A DNA stretch of 64,000 nucleotides from Hermodice carunculata (GCA_964020975.1 OZ026630.1:27240137-27304136); one strand, 5' to 3'. Positions 14,615 through 28,312 are shown, numbered from the stretch's first letter. Translations and numbers: made by a program. Notes: a model not told the origin generated them from the letters alone.

Positions 14615-16160
14615 ATGTCCGACATTTCATTTGCAAAGTGTGATACGTAGAAACCTAAAACTTGGCATGATTATACTTCCATACATGAAGTTTTGAGTTT
14701 TTGTAAAGAGGTTCGATGATTTTGAAAATTATGCAAATTGAGGTCTTTTGAAAATTGAAATCTTGAATATCTCCAAAACACTATAGGCACAGTTAACCAA
14801 TCCAATTTTGATCAATATGTTTGTAACACTGCACATTTTTATAATTTACATGTGACCTCTAAAGGTCAAAGGTGAATATCATTTTGCGATTAGAAATTTT
14901 CATCTAACCATAATTCGGTCAGTGTTTATCCAATTTTGATTATGTTAGGCTCAAATTGAACCTATTGTAACACTGCACATTTTTTAATTTTACATAAGAC
15001 CTCTAAAGGTCAAAGGTCAAGGTCATTTGGACCTTTGAAATTTTCATCCAGCTATAACCCTTTCAATTTTCATCCAATTTTAACCATGTGGATCGAAATA
15101 GTAGGTGTAACAACACTGCATATTTTTTAAAATTTACGTGCAAGCTCCAAAGATTAATGTCAAGGTCATTTGAACCTTTGAATTTTTTATCTAATCATAA
15201 CTCAGTGAGTTTTTCTCCAATTTTGATCATGTTGGGCTCAATCTGTAGGTATTACAAAACTGCACATTTTTGTTATGATGTGTGCCCTCTAAAGGTCAAA
15301 GGTCAAGGCCATTTGGACCTTTGAAATTTTTAACCAGCCATAACCATGTCAATTTTCATCCACTTTTAACCATATTGGACTCCTGTTGTAGGTATTGGAA
15401 CACTGCTTATTTTTGTAATTTTCATGTGACTTCTAAAGGTTAAAGGTCAATTTCATTTTGCCATTTTACATTTTCTTCCTTGGTCAATTTTTATCCGAAT
15501 TTGATCACGTTGTGCTCAAATTGTAGCTATTGTAACACTGCGAATTTTTATTATTAAAATATGACCTCTTAAGGTCAAAGGTAAAGGTCATTTGGACCTT
15601 TGGAATTTTCATTCAGCCATAACTCACTTTCTACCCAATTCTAATTATGTTGGACTGAAACTGTAGGCATTGCAACACTGCACATTTTTGTAATGACTAT
15701 GTAACATCTAAAGGTCAAAGGTCAAAGTTAAATGGCCCTTTGAAAGTTTCATCTAGCCATAACCTGGTTATTGTCATCTGATTAAGTTCATGTTGGGCTT
15801 AAATTGTAGGTATTAGAACACTGAACATTTTTGTAATTTTCATTAGCTTGGCCTCTGAAGGTCAAAGTCACGGTCATTTGGGCCTTTGAAGTTTCATCCA
15901 GCCACAACTTTGTCAATTTTCATCCAATTTCAGTCATGTTAGGCTCTAATTGTAGATATCGCAACACTGCACATTTTTTTATATAAATATAAATTTACAT
16001 GTGGCCTCTAAGGGTCAAACGTTAAGGTCATTTGGACCGTGAAATTTTCATCCAGCTTTAAGTCTGATGGAATGCGTACCAAAGGACAAAGGTTATGGTA
16101 CTTGATATTTACACCTTTTGAAGACACACAGGCAGATTTGCTTTGAAACAAATCATATCT
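14615..16160. repeat. Satellite element, copy A, with nuclear-receptor half-site array
   Basis: The head (about 14630-14800) contains GATACGTAGAA, GGCATGATTATACTTCCAT and TGTAAAGAGGTTC. A tandem array of roughly 143-bp units follows. The core AGGTCA words fall near 14863, 15007, 15150 (degenerate), 15293, 15437, 15572, 15712, 15859 and 16025. The best unit has AGGTCA at 15007, 15014 and 15020 and an inverted GGACCT at 15029. Each unit also carries words like CAACACTGCACATTTTTG and CATCCAGCCATAAC. The copy ends with a hairpin GATTTGCTT-TG-AAACAAATC (about 16134-16154) followed by ATATCTAG. Units are diverged, so the array is old. No coding frame is involved. Confidence 0.85.
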
Positions 16161-16365
16161 AGTTTCTAAATATGCTTGCAAAATTATTCACACGCATCAT
16201 GATTGTCATGAGGATGTCAACTTTATCGACGACTGTTCCTATGTGGATGATTAGTACCAATACACCAGGTGAATAATATTTATGCATTTCTGCCAACATA
16301 GACATCTTGTTTTCCTAGGAATTCATTATTCCTTGTTACTTTACAGGTCAATCGGTCTAACAGTT
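16161..16365. other. Spacer between satellite-element copies
   Basis: About 200 bases without AGGTCA words separate the tail of copy A from the head of copy B. Confidence 0.5.
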
Positions 16366-17450
<1,085 letters not shown>

Positions 17451-17573
17451 TTGTTCTTCCATGCCTTTTGAATCTATGGAGAATTGTACCTGGCTCTACC
17501 TTAAGGTTACACGCTTTTACGTATGGTAAACTTACAGTACTTCCGCTCCGACGTTGGAGACTGAGTCAGCAAC

Positions 17574-17800
17574 TTTCCTTTGCGTGCTTTGGGTGCAACA
17601 CTCATATATCGTGCTGAGGAAAGCTGTTTACCTGGATATTTTTTAGTTTTCAAAGGCACGCTAACAACTGACTGCAATTTTCTACCATAGTATTTAAAAC
17701 TAGAACCACTGTATAAAAGTGACAGGTTCTGGCTGTGCAGACAACGTTCCTCGTTTCGCTTTAAATGCTATACGCATAGTACAAGCCGAGGAAAGCCGTT
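17574..17800. repeat. Weak duplication, offset about 172 bp
   Basis: TTCCTTTGCGTGCTTTGGG with GCTGAGGAAAGCTGTTTACC (from 17577) resembles TTCCTCGTTTCGCTTTAA with GCCGAGGAAAGCCGTTGACC (from about 17749). The motif also resembles the GC hairpin at 25852. Divergence is high. Confidence 0.4.
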
Positions 17801-19212
17801 GACCAGAACCAATTTATTGTTTCCGCAACCGAAGGCATAATGGTCCTTAAATGTAAGACGCCTTCATATAGGCATTTTGCCTGTTGGCCAATTGTTTTTG
17901 CGAATAAAATATGTTTAAACCAAATCAGAAGTCGGTTTGTACAGAATATCAATCTAGTAACATTACGTCAATTCACAGCACATGGACTGATGTCGGAGTT
18001 GGCAATCAGAAAATATGCATTTTGTATCAGAATAACGCGCAAAATCTCACATTGCCTCAAGTCTCAAATAACGACTCGCATTGAAAGTGCCAAACCGCAC
18101 AAGCATCTAAATCAAAAACGAAAGAACATCATTTGCACCGAGAAATACGTAGTTTTGGTTACCCATCCCACCCCTGCCCCGAAAAACAAAGCACTAGAAA
18201 AAAACATGGCCAGTAAGAGAAATGAACCTTCAATGCAAACATAGATGAGGTTCTAGACCTCTCATACCATGTTCTTTTATCTCTGCAACGTTGAAAGTTG
18301 GTAGTGGCTCAGAATTAGGCACACTCGGTACAACGTACATGTCTAATATGCAACCAGGAGGAAAAGGTCCAAGATTTTTTTTTTTAGCTCTTGATTAATA
18401 TATAATTTTACTGTCAAACCAAATAGTCTAGATGGACTGTTTACTAAGATTATTGTCCTTCATTGATCAGGCTATGCAAACATTTTCTAAGTAATATGCC
18501 TACCACTTCATGTTTGTTTGCGTCCCTAGCAATTTTTAAGCAGACTGAGAAATACGATAAAACTTGCAAGACGTCGAGAACGCTTTCTCCAAAGGTCGCC
18601 ATAAATACAACGTGTACATACAGTTTATCTCTGACAAAGGAATCTGATACCCAAATATAACATTATTGGCAAAACGTCGCATTTTATCGATCCCTCTAAT
18701 TTATACATTTGAATGCACCTCACTTTCTCGAATGTATTTTAGTATTTGTTATGGAAAAGTAAAACGCCCTATACCCAGAATCCAATGTAAAATGAGTTGC
18801 AAATAAAGTAGACAAAACAACTCTTGACGTTTTAATCAGTAACTTGATAAAGAGCAATTAAATCTGGATTCATTTAATTTTATGCAAGATCAATGGAACA
18901 CCCTACATTTTTATCTTGTTTCATTATCCAATACCAAACTTTTCACCGGTAACTCATTAAAGTTTGGTTATGATTTAAGGATATTGCTTTTGGTCACTTT
19001 TACGGAGACAATTCTACAGAAATAAAACTTCGCATTAGAGTCATTGCATGATATACAACTTCCAATAAAAGACAAGAAATTATGTCAACAAAAACATAAT
19101 ATGACTTAATATTTGCCAATTTAATTACTTTGTAAGTTGCATGCCCTTTCCGTTCATGACAAGAACTTCACCAAATAGGGTTTGACTTCAATGATGTAAA
19201 GCGGTGCTCGCT
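17801..19212. other. Non-coding sequence, nothing recognised
   Basis: The 134-codon plus-strand frame at 17840-18244 is Lys/Arg-rich, with no domain or splice-bounded structure that I recognise. Confidence 0.35.
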
Positions 19213-19252
19213 ACGATTGTTAGTGTGTTACAGACGATTGTTAGTGTGTTAC
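19213..19252. repeat. Perfect 19-bp direct repeat, 21-bp period
   Basis: ACGATTGTTAGTGTGTTAC is present at 19213-19231 and again at 19234-19252. The identity suggests a recent duplication. Confidence 0.9.
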
Positions 19253-21690
19253 GAGATATTGCTGCTTGAAATCTAAGTACTGTGTAATACACCTAAGTAC
19301 AACTGAAACTGAAATGAATCTTATAATACAATGGGGAACGGTCACGCAATAAATATCTGGAGAAGCCATTATTGGGTAACGTTAAAGCTAGAAATTATCA
19401 GCAGCCCAGGACGATGGTAATCATTGACATCGGGTATTACTGGATAGGGGTAACATAAAGGCAAGGCGCTCAAATTCTGTTTATCAAATGAAGGTTCACA
19501 ATCCTCTTGACACAATACAAATGTGAAGATTAGGATTATGCAAGCTTTTCCAAATATATATTTAATCTCGGAAAATTGCCTTGAGCAAATGATTTTCTCT
19601 CTTTCCCTGCTTGGGGGTCTCAAATTTCCACGTGACGTCCAGAAATAAGACGTGAAGAGAGGCCAAATATGAGACGTGAATCAAAGTACAATACCACTCA
19701 TAAATATTATGAAACGACTAATGCGTAAAAGTATTCCCAGAAATACCGAAACATTAACTTGTTGAAACTGAGCTACAGGGGCAACTGCAGCAATGACATG
19801 AAGATATTATTCGAACGCTATTGATATCGATACATGCTCATCCATGTTCAGGAGAAACTGATATAAGCCGACCAGGGCTTTATCCAATTATTTGGGAAGT
19901 GTATTATTACAGATGAATGATCTCATGTCGACGACGAAATCCATATAAAACCCACAGGAAATGTGCAAGACCATGTGAAAAGAGTGTGCGAGTTTAACGT
20001 AATATCTAACATACAACTTATAATGTAAGGCGAGCTGGCTTCCAAGCAAGGAACATCTTTCCTAAAAAAAAAAAAAAGAGCCGGAGTTTGTTTTTTTTTA
20101 TTTCTGTCTCGCTTGTGAAAGAAAGTACGATTATTTGGTGCTCATGTAACTCAGTTGTAACAAGATAATGTTTTACTATCATGTTGAGTATTTCTCAACA
20201 TACCTACTTTAGATTTTCTGTAAAGATAATGTACTTTTCTGTCTGTATAATGGACTCATGCGTGCTTAAATAAACAGCAAAACTGTCGCGAAAAAATCGC
20301 TTTAAAAAATCGTCCACAAGTTTTTGCTGGCATTGTAAGATTGAAAGATATCGCATACGGGCGAATCTTACGTTTTAAGTTTGGACAGTATCATTTTCTA
20401 ACAAATGACAAAATATTTGCTTTTGAAAAGTTTCTAAGAAATAATAGAATGAGAAAGTTCTGTATGCTTACAAGCAAAAACCTTTCTATTCCACATGGAT
20501 AAAGGGGCTGTGAGTATCTTTCAGCTGCCAGATAGGAAATATGAAGTATTCTTTATATTTGCACTCATAATTTATGGCTATTCTATGGTTAATGACATTT
20601 TGTTTTTATCACTGTGGATATCATCTTCCCACTGTTCTGTTCCTTGTCATTTCATTGTCGAACGTTTCATTAGCAAAAGAAGCTATGTGTCAGTTGATAA
20701 GAGGTTAAAACTTCTCGAAGTAATCGGCGACAACGAGCTGCAATTTTAAATGTCGCCTGTGTCGTGTTTTACCTTTGATGAAGTGCTTTCACCAAGTGTG
20801 TTTAAAGAAGCTCATTACATTCATATCTATAACCTTTACCAGTACGCTCTATCCTCAAAACGCCCATACGCGCGCCATGTTAGCCCTAAACCTGACCGGG
20901 TTAAGGATGAACGTTAGCGCTAACGTAAACAGAACAGATACCACTCTTAGCCTTTTATGTTGATGTACATATTGGTAAATTGGGAACCAATTCCTTCAAT
21001 CAAACCCATGCCGGTGTGAAGTGAGTTACCGTTCTATGTGCACCTGACCGCAAAGTGCTAAAAGCGCGCGTTAATCATCATAGGACAACAAGAGGTTCGC
21101 ATTAAGAACAATCGTTACTCTTATATAATTGGTCATGTAAGCAGCATGGTTGGCTGAATTTCACAATCAGTCCCTGTTTTCTTGGCAGTGAAACTGTCGT
21201 GGTTTCTTGTTCCGTCTGACCAGAAATGTACAAGTCCATTTTGATACATGCTTGATCACCAAGGCCTACCCACTTTTGATGTTTCCTTTTCTTACAAACC
21301 GAGCTGCTTGCGTGTAAATTATATAGCGCCTATAGCTTTCAGGATATGAGATAAATTATTACTCCAGATTCACGTTCGCATACAGGCCAATTATTAAACT
21401 TCTTCTGACTTACAAGTAATATCGACAGAAGATGATATCCTTGATGAATTTGAAGGGTCTCATGCAATAAGGCTAGCAAATCACAGCTCTGATACAGCTG
21501 GAGCTAATGCTTTGGCAATCTGTGAGCCATGTGACAGCAGAGACCGGCGAATGATTCCCATCCTGGACCCGGAGTAGGCCTTTTTTATTGACGAATTATG
21601 TGCACGTTAATTAATAATCTACCTTGCCTGGCTGATCCATGCAGGTTCGCAATTTTCTTATCTAACGACCCTCCAGTTTCAAAGTAAGTG
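19253..21690. other. Non-coding sequence, nothing recognised
   Basis: About 2.4 kb without a credible exon. Short A- and T-runs occur near 20066 and 20090. Confidence 0.4.
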
Positions 21691-21693
21691 ATT

Positions 21694-21750
21694 TTGATGT
21701 ACACATACTTTGACATTTGATATTGATGTACACATATTTTGACATTTTTG
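21694..21750. repeat. 29-bp tandem duplication
   Basis: TTGATGTACACATACTTTG (21694) is repeated as TTGATGTACACATATTTTG (21723), and both run on into GACATTT. Confidence 0.9.
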
Positions 21751-21854
21751 CCTCCTTATTTTGATTTTTCTGATGTGTGTAAAACTGCAGTACTACGAAT
21801 ACGAATTTGTATATAATAGCTTTCCCCCATATGCACTGGTGGTTCGACCAAGAG

Positions 21855-22035
21855 AAAAAAGGTTCAGTTCCAATGGACCTAATGACACGATCGTATAACG
21901 ACACACTTGTGTAGCCTCCCAGTTTGAATCCTGGTGGGGTTTTTTTTTGTTTTTTTGTTTTTGATTGTTTGTTTTTTTTTTTTTGTTTTTTTTTTTTTTT
22001 TGTTGCTTTTTCATTTATTATAATTTTTTTTTGTT
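21855..22035 (+). repeat. Weak tRNA-like segment with T-rich tail, possible SINE relic
   Basis: AGTTTGAATCC (about 21923-21933) resembles a polymerase III B box and is followed by a long T-rich, G-interrupted tail (21941-22035). The flanking bases pair only partly as a T-arm and no convincing A box is present at the right distance. A degenerate tRNA-derived SINE is possible; a chance B-box match beside simple sequence is as likely. Confidence 0.2.
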
Positions 22036-22217
22036 TGAAACAGTGAGGTCCAAAATCCAACAACAGCAAATAGTGTAAAAGACAAAAGACGATAAGTCAT
22101 GGTTTAACTGAAATCATCCAAAATAAAACGCCAGTAGGAACAATAAAGGCATTGTTTAAAGAACAATAAAGCGGCTGACTGTGGGCAAGTCAGCCAGATG
22201 ACCGCCCTCTCTTTCTT

Positions 22218-22691
22218 TTAACTCTTTCAGTGCTCACTGCGACTGAAGTCGAAGTACTAAAGGTGAACTGCTCTGAATTGTAATAAGGGAGCTAGATTCA
22301 TGCTGCTTGTAAAAGGACCTTGGATTGAAGTCCCAGCATGCCTGTAGTTACGTGGAATATACTAGTCCTGCTCAACAGCATGCCTGTAGTTACGTGGAAT
22401 ATACTAGTCCTGCTCAACAGCATGCCTGTAGTTACGTGGAATATACTAGTCCTGCTCAACAGCATGCCTGTAGTTACGTGCATTATACTAGTCCTGCTCA
22501 ACAGCATGCCTGTAGTTACGTGGAATATACTAGTCCTGCTCAACAGCATGCCTGTAGTTACGTGGAATATACTAGTCCTGGTCGACAGCATGCCTGTAGT
22601 TACGTGGAATATACTAGTCCAGGTCGACAGTTTTCGGTAGCGCTCTTTGGGCACATTGTGTCAGTCCAAAATGTGGCACTGAAAGAGTTAA
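22218..22691. mobile_element. piggyBac-like MITE with TTAA target duplication
   Basis: The element proper is 22222-22687 (466 bp). It begins CTCTTTCAGTGC and ends GCACTGAAAGAG, a perfect 12-bp terminal inverted repeat. Beyond the first 12 bp the ends stay partly similar when one base is skipped (CAC, then GACTGA). It is flanked by direct TTAA copies at 22218-22221 and 22688-22691. TTAA is the invariant target site of the piggyBac superfamily, so a piggyBac-type transposase probably moved this non-autonomous element. No transposase is encoded. About 63% of the element is a 42-bp minisatellite (22335-22628). The identical ends and near-identical internal repeats suggest a fairly young insertion. 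Confidence 0.75.
22335..22628. repeat. 42-bp minisatellite, seven units, inside the MITE
   Basis: Seven units start at 22335, 22377, 22419, 22461, 22503, 22545 and 22587. Each begins AGCATGCCTGTAGTTACGTG. Units 1, 2, 3 and 5 are identical, unit 4 has two changes, and units 6 and 7 share a variant right end (GGTCGAC). Because 42 is a multiple of three, frames stay open on both strands and give repetitive pseudo-proteins of 100-134 residues; these are not evidence of coding. Confidence 0.97.
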
Positions 22692-22788
22692 AGCGTTGCG
22701 AATGCAAAGCAGTAGCTGTCGCCCAATAAGAAGCCATTTTGTTATTATGACTAGGAAAGGGTTAGTATAATTTGTTCAATCGCCTTGG

Positions 22789-22850
22789 GTTTTTTTTTTT
22801 TTTTTTTTTTTATTTATTTATTTTTTTTTAATTTTGTTGTTTTTTTTTCC
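22789..22850. repeat. T-rich homopolymer tract
   Basis: Runs of T are broken by A and G, ending near 22850. Confidence 0.9.
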
Positions 22851-23962
22851 AGATTGCTGTACACACTTTGTAATACGCCAATATTGCCCTTATAGTCTCT
22901 GTAAAATGATTCCAACAAGCATCCAGTCATCATCACATTTATTTCTTCTGGGAATTTATATGTGAAAAAAAAATGCCATTTTACACATGTCGGACAAGAT
23001 TGAAAATCAGCTTTAAACACCAGATTAGCCACGACGTGTTTTTCCTATATTCACACTGCTATGTGTTTTTCAGTCTTACGTCCATATGGCAGCTGATGCA
23101 ATTCTTTACAGGCAATGCAAAAAAACACTGGCCAGCATTGCCAACATAATATAGAAATGATCAAAGCTGCGAAACAAAAGTAAAATACCATTTGGACACC
23201 AAATTGGACTCAACCGTCAAAGAAATTAATTAATCAAAAACTCGTTAAAAATAATTATAAGAGATTTTTGGTCCTTCTTAAGGTACAGTCCCGAAAAAAT
23301 GTGAAGTTATATTGAATCTTTCTTGAGACATTACGGATACGTTGTCCCCTGGGTAACAATCATCCGGCCTCTAAATAAAAACTCTAAAATTCGCAAAAAT
23401 GCCACTTTTCATTAGGTCTATTGTCAGGTACATCGCAGACAGAATTTGATTAAAGTGCGGCGAACATGTTTAGATATAATACAGCAACGTCGTCATTGGT
23501 GACGTAAGACGCACAGCGGGACAGACGAATGGATGGGCCACACATGGAACGACAACGTTATCCTCCACCACTTTATGTATCGAGGGTTATAAAAGGGACA
23601 AATATCCATGGCAAACATACCACAAACAAAATTGCACAAATGTATATACTTTATCAAAAGCAATGAACATTCAGACTTAAACACATGACCATGGTATTCT
23701 GTGAACCAAATTTTACGTTTCGTAATTTTTATTTTCATGGGGTGGAGAAAGGCAGAAATCTGGCATGTTTGGACAGCAAGTACACCAGATTTTAAAATCC
23801 AGTTTGAATGTACAATAAATAGGAAAATGAATGTGAATCCAAATAAATGCAGAAACTAAATGCCAAAATATTAGTACAAAAATGATATTTTTGGATATTT
23901 CAATGTACATTTTGTGCAATTGTATTAATATTTTTAAAGATCAGATTATATACATGTAGAAC
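22851..23962. other. Non-coding sequence, nothing recognised
   Basis: The minus-strand frames at 22814-23032, 23493-23738 and 23713-23919 have no recognisable motifs. Confidence 0.4.
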
Positions 23963-23977
23963 CAGATTATTATTAGT

Positions 23978-24150
23978 TCTGGGGGTTGTTTGTTTGTTTG
24001 TTGGGTTTGTTCTGTTTTGTTTGTTTGTTTGTTTGTTTTTTGTTTTGTTTTGTTTTGTTTTTTTGTTTTTTTTTCTTTTGGTTTTTCTGGTCTTTTTGTT
24101 TGTTTTAGTTTTTGTTTCTTGTTTTTTTTTTGTTTGTTTTTTTAACTCTT
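23978..24150. repeat. (TTTG)n-rich tract
   Basis: GTTTGTTTGTT words merge into T-runs punctuated by single G or C; an old tetranucleotide microsatellite. Confidence 0.9.
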
Positions 24151-25521
24151 CATAATGATCTGCAAACTTTCATTCCATTCAACTTAATATGCTACCATTT
24201 ATTAGGAAATTGATAAATAATGCCATATGTATAATTAGTGTTCTCCTTTTCGGTAAAGCTGTTCGCCTTTATCGATCTACAAGTATTGTTTCATAGAATT
24301 ACATATTACAAGTTACACACACACACTGTAGGGCAATAGGAATTCTCTCGGTTTCTTGTTAGCAAACCCTTGTATCCAGACTCCCAGTGCATGGCTTGTG
24401 TTGCAGCTGACCACGAAATCCACCCCCCCCCCCCCCGCGTTCCTGCTGGCTCACCAACTATTATTGCTTTCGTATGGTATACTGAGGTAAACAGGTTTGG
24501 TCCTTTAAAATTTCAAGCATAAACTTGACAATAAGTTCTTCAAATGTGAATATCATGCTCTCACCTTGTTTCCTCAAATAGTAGCAGCGATCTTCAAATC
24601 CTTTACACCAATCGCAGATTCCGATTGCTATACGCTAGCTGGAACACAGCAGGCAGTGTCTTTGATAGCTTGACACGTACCGGAGTCCTAGACTACTGAC
24701 TGTAAATGCGGACACAGTACTTGCTGTCTTTGATACCATCACACCAAATAGTCATGAATTGCGAAATTCTAATACGTACACAAGAGCCAAATAGTCGTGC
24801 CGCCCTTACATGCTAGCGCTTCCTCCGTTAATAAACGGGCAGTGCAATAATAAATCAATACGCACGGGACTTGGCAACTTGGCTACAAATGACGGTAGGT
24901 GAAGCATTCTCTGTGAAATCATTCCCCATATTCGCTATGAGAGATCATATATCGAGTTTCGTGAATGGAGACTTGTCAAACTAAACGATAGACGTTTCCA
25001 CTCAAACAAGGTGTTCCAATGATATATCTGCACAAATTCTTTACCTGTGGCAGGTAACAAAGTGTTCTTCTTTAATCAAATAACTCTAAATTATTCAGGG
25101 TAATTTATCCGACATCCGTAACACTTATGAATCGTGATGAATCCTGTTTGCCATGTTTTAACAAATTTAGTAATTGACAAGATGATGTTTATTTCCACTT
25201 GGAACTCTATACTTGCAATTACCTATTTATGGAATATACTTTGTTGCCGAACTGTTGTCATGATGCTAATTTCATCTTCAATTACCACTTGTTCCCAAAG
25301 TAGTTAGATACAGCATGTTCTTTGGCACTCAACGACCTATTTTCAAGTTATGTATTGTCCGAATGATGAAAATTGTAGATCATCTTTGCAATTTACTAAA
25401 CATGTTTACTTATTCCTGATAACACGATCTGTTATCGATTCATTGTGTCCAAACCCAAAAAAAAAGAAAAAGAAAAAAAAAACTTATTCGTTATGTTTCA
25501 ATATTTGATGGAATGTGTGGG
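24151..25521. other. Non-coding sequence; C15 homopolymer at 24422-24436
   Basis: A weak 70-80 bp duplication is visible around GTGTCTTTGATAGCTTGACAC (about 24655) and CTGTCTTTGATACCATCACAC (about 24725). No gene recognised. Confidence 0.4.

Positions 25522-25595
<74 letters not shown>
25522..25595. repeat. (CAT)n microsatellite, about 24 units, uninterrupted
   Basis: Pure ATC triplets. The poly-Ser and poly-His frames across it are shadows of the repeat. Confidence 0.97.
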
Positions 25596-25851
25596 ATTGG
25601 CCGAAGGCAAGCAGTGAGCTGGTTTGTGGTAAATTTGTATCCCAGCAACCGCGGAGGACCAGTCAATCCACTGTACATAACCATCTTAACTCTTCCAATG
25701 CCAACTGCAACTAAGTCAAACTGCTAAAGAGGAACCTGCTCTCAATTATGATAAAAATGCAAGATTAATTTCCCTTTTGAAATGGCCTTTCAGTCGATTA
25801 TCACAGCATACCTATACTTCAAGAAAATATAATGATCGGGGCAACGACCTC

Positions 25852-25894
25852 CCTTGGCGCGCTTTGGGCCTATTGCGCTCAAAGCGCGCCGAGG
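25852..25894. repeat. GC-rich hairpin, 15-bp arms with one mismatch
   Basis: CCTTGGCGCGCTTTG (25852-25866) pairs with CAAAGCGCGCCGAGG (25880-25894), with one T/G mismatch and a 13-nt loop. The stem is much richer in G and C than its surroundings. Related words at 12955, 17577 and 17749 hint at a small dispersed family. Confidence 0.75.
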
Positions 25895-28218
25895 ACAATT
25901 GCTGAAACAGTCTAAAACTTGACACTGTCAGTGTTAACCAAAAAGTGGAATAATCAGTTGAGGCCAGATACTCTGCAATGATCAGTATATACATCAACCA
26001 TTAAATTTGCATTACAGCTTTGGTTTCAACATGAATTAAGTCGAATTATCATTATCGGTCGACTGGGTTTTATCTGATTTCACCCCAATCACCTACATTC
26101 CAAGTGTATTTAAAAAACGAACGAACCTTCAAGAACCCTGATGACCTTTTTCCATTTAAATTTACATCATTTTCCATTTGAATTTACATGTTGTTAGCAG
26201 ACTTAAAGAAATAGAATATATGTATATATAGTATATATCTGCGGGCCGTGCATGTTGTCTCTGTTTTCGATGTTGACACTGACATTGATTTTCCAATGTA
26301 AGAAGAATGCATTTCAGCATCTGTAAGTCAATAAAATTGATCTTACTCCTTGTCTTCATTATGTTACTTTTATTTATTATTTTATCATCTCAAAAGTGAA
26401 ATACGCCAGGACTGAAATCGTTCTTAATTCAGATGTCTTAAATGTGGATTCGAGCAGAGACTTAATTGTCTGTGCAAAGGCTGATTGGGTAAGATCTTTC
26501 CTTCAAAGCACTCCCTTGGCATGGTGTATGTCATCTCATGATTTATTTATTTAGTTTAACAGAGCACAGAAAGACCCCCCCCCCCGCCAAAAAAATCCTC
26601 AGAAATATATTACATGTTAATCAACAAGAGATACCAACTGATTAAACAATACGTGTAACTCCTCGCGACTTCACTAATTTATTTTTCACACCGATTCCCA
26701 TCGAATAAACAATATGTATAATCTCCAGATATAGTGCAATCTACATTTAACAGCTGTTGCAACACAAGATTCCCAGCAAGGGCACGCGCGTTTGCCGGTT
26801 TGTCCGAAAATAAATATTATGTGAAGCATATAGACACGACGACATATGTTTTGTAAAGAATTTATTGATGCAACATAAGCCAATGGAATTCTAGGTGGCC
26901 CTTGATCGAGTTTCAATTATATTATTATTGTTTTTCTATAACAGTGACTTGCTTCATGCTTTTTTCAACGAAAAGATCATCGTCCATGCTGTTTCCTAAC
27001 AATTTCACAGAAAGGTATATTGGTATTTATGAGACGATGATTTTTCTCCCAAAGCGCTAGTCTTGCTTCGAAAATGTTTAGATACGATGTCTGGGCATAC
27101 CACAATTCATGAACGCACAACTCCCATAAAGTTCTTTAGTTTAGCTTATAGAATTAATTGGGGTCTACCCTACATGTAGATCTATATTTCACCAAAATAT
27201 TAAACTGAAATTTTAAAGTTTTCAGGAGAGTTTGCAGTGGGGAAACTGCGGAAAGTCCATGGATGGTCTCTCCTTGTTTCTCCAAGGAGGACAAGAAATA
27301 TATTTTAGAGCAGTTTGTGAAGTGTCATTTTATTTGCTCTCAGGACTTTATCGCTAGAACCTTTACTTGATAATAATAACCTACGAAACGTATATCTTTT
27401 TCCCAGGACTGTCACTACAACCAAGAAGTCTTTTTTTGTAGGATCCTTGCTACGAAAAGCCGGTTTATAAATTTGCGAGGAAAATATGGCACCAGAAATT
27501 ATAGAAAACCCGGCATCTCAGATATCAATCGAATTAAATTCAGCCGGATGATCTGACTTGTCGTCATGGGAATTTCATTCTGTTTGAACCTATAAATGCA
27601 ACGTTTGTAATAACTTGCAGCCGTTGTGTATTTCAAAACCAACTAACTTTTAGTTCGTATTACACTGCCCAACGATAGTGCAAATGATTTATGAAGTAGC
27701 TGGAATGTGTATATGTGGCATCAGACCTGTGTTTTAATACTGGAAACGTCCATGAACCACGGGGCGGGGGGGGTATTTTTCTCCCCAATATATATTTTTG
27801 AAAGGTATGCGATAAAGAAATCAATTCCATCTTCCTGGGATTACATCGGATCGTACTATTTGCACGGTCTAAAAATCCCCCATCCCGTTTTCCGCTGAAA
27901 GCGGTCGACAGAGACCAGTATTATTTCCAATGTTGTCTACTCAAAACAATTCTGTGTTTCCGCGGCTCAATATATTATTTGAGGGGAGAAATGAAATGAA
28001 TAATAGATATATACCATTTATATACAGACTTCGTACAGGAAAATTTGGGTGAACGTGCTTTGGAAAATCAAATCATAATTCCGTGAGTAAATTAGGGATA
28101 ATCTTTACAGTGGACTAAATATTCGTTTTTTAGTTTCACAAATAATCAGGAATCCTTTTATTGAATCAACATATACATATAATCAATCAGCATAGTACAA
28201 TATAGTATTTTATAATTG
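25895..28218. other. Non-coding sequence, nothing recognised
   Basis: It contains a C11 run near 26575-26585 and a G-run near 27763-27772. No exon or mobile-element protein motif found. Confidence 0.4.
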
Positions 28219-28219
28219 C

Positions 28220-28307
<88 letters not shown>

Positions 28308-28312
28308 GCATG
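28219..28312. repeat. (AT)n(TG)n compound microsatellite
   Basis: AT repeats (28219-28254) pass into TG repeats (to about 28302) and a degenerate GTGCATG tail. Confidence 0.95.

Noticed and set aside
22218-22691. CRISPR-like reading of the 42-bp repeat
   Set aside because: Units are contiguous with no spacers, and the context is an animal transposon.
22298-22729. Repetitive 100-134-residue proteins on both strands
   Set aside because: The 42-bp unit keeps all these frames open; no independent sign of coding, and the repeats sit inside a MITE.
25445-25727. Poly-Ser and poly-His proteins
   Set aside because: Translations of the (CAT)n array.
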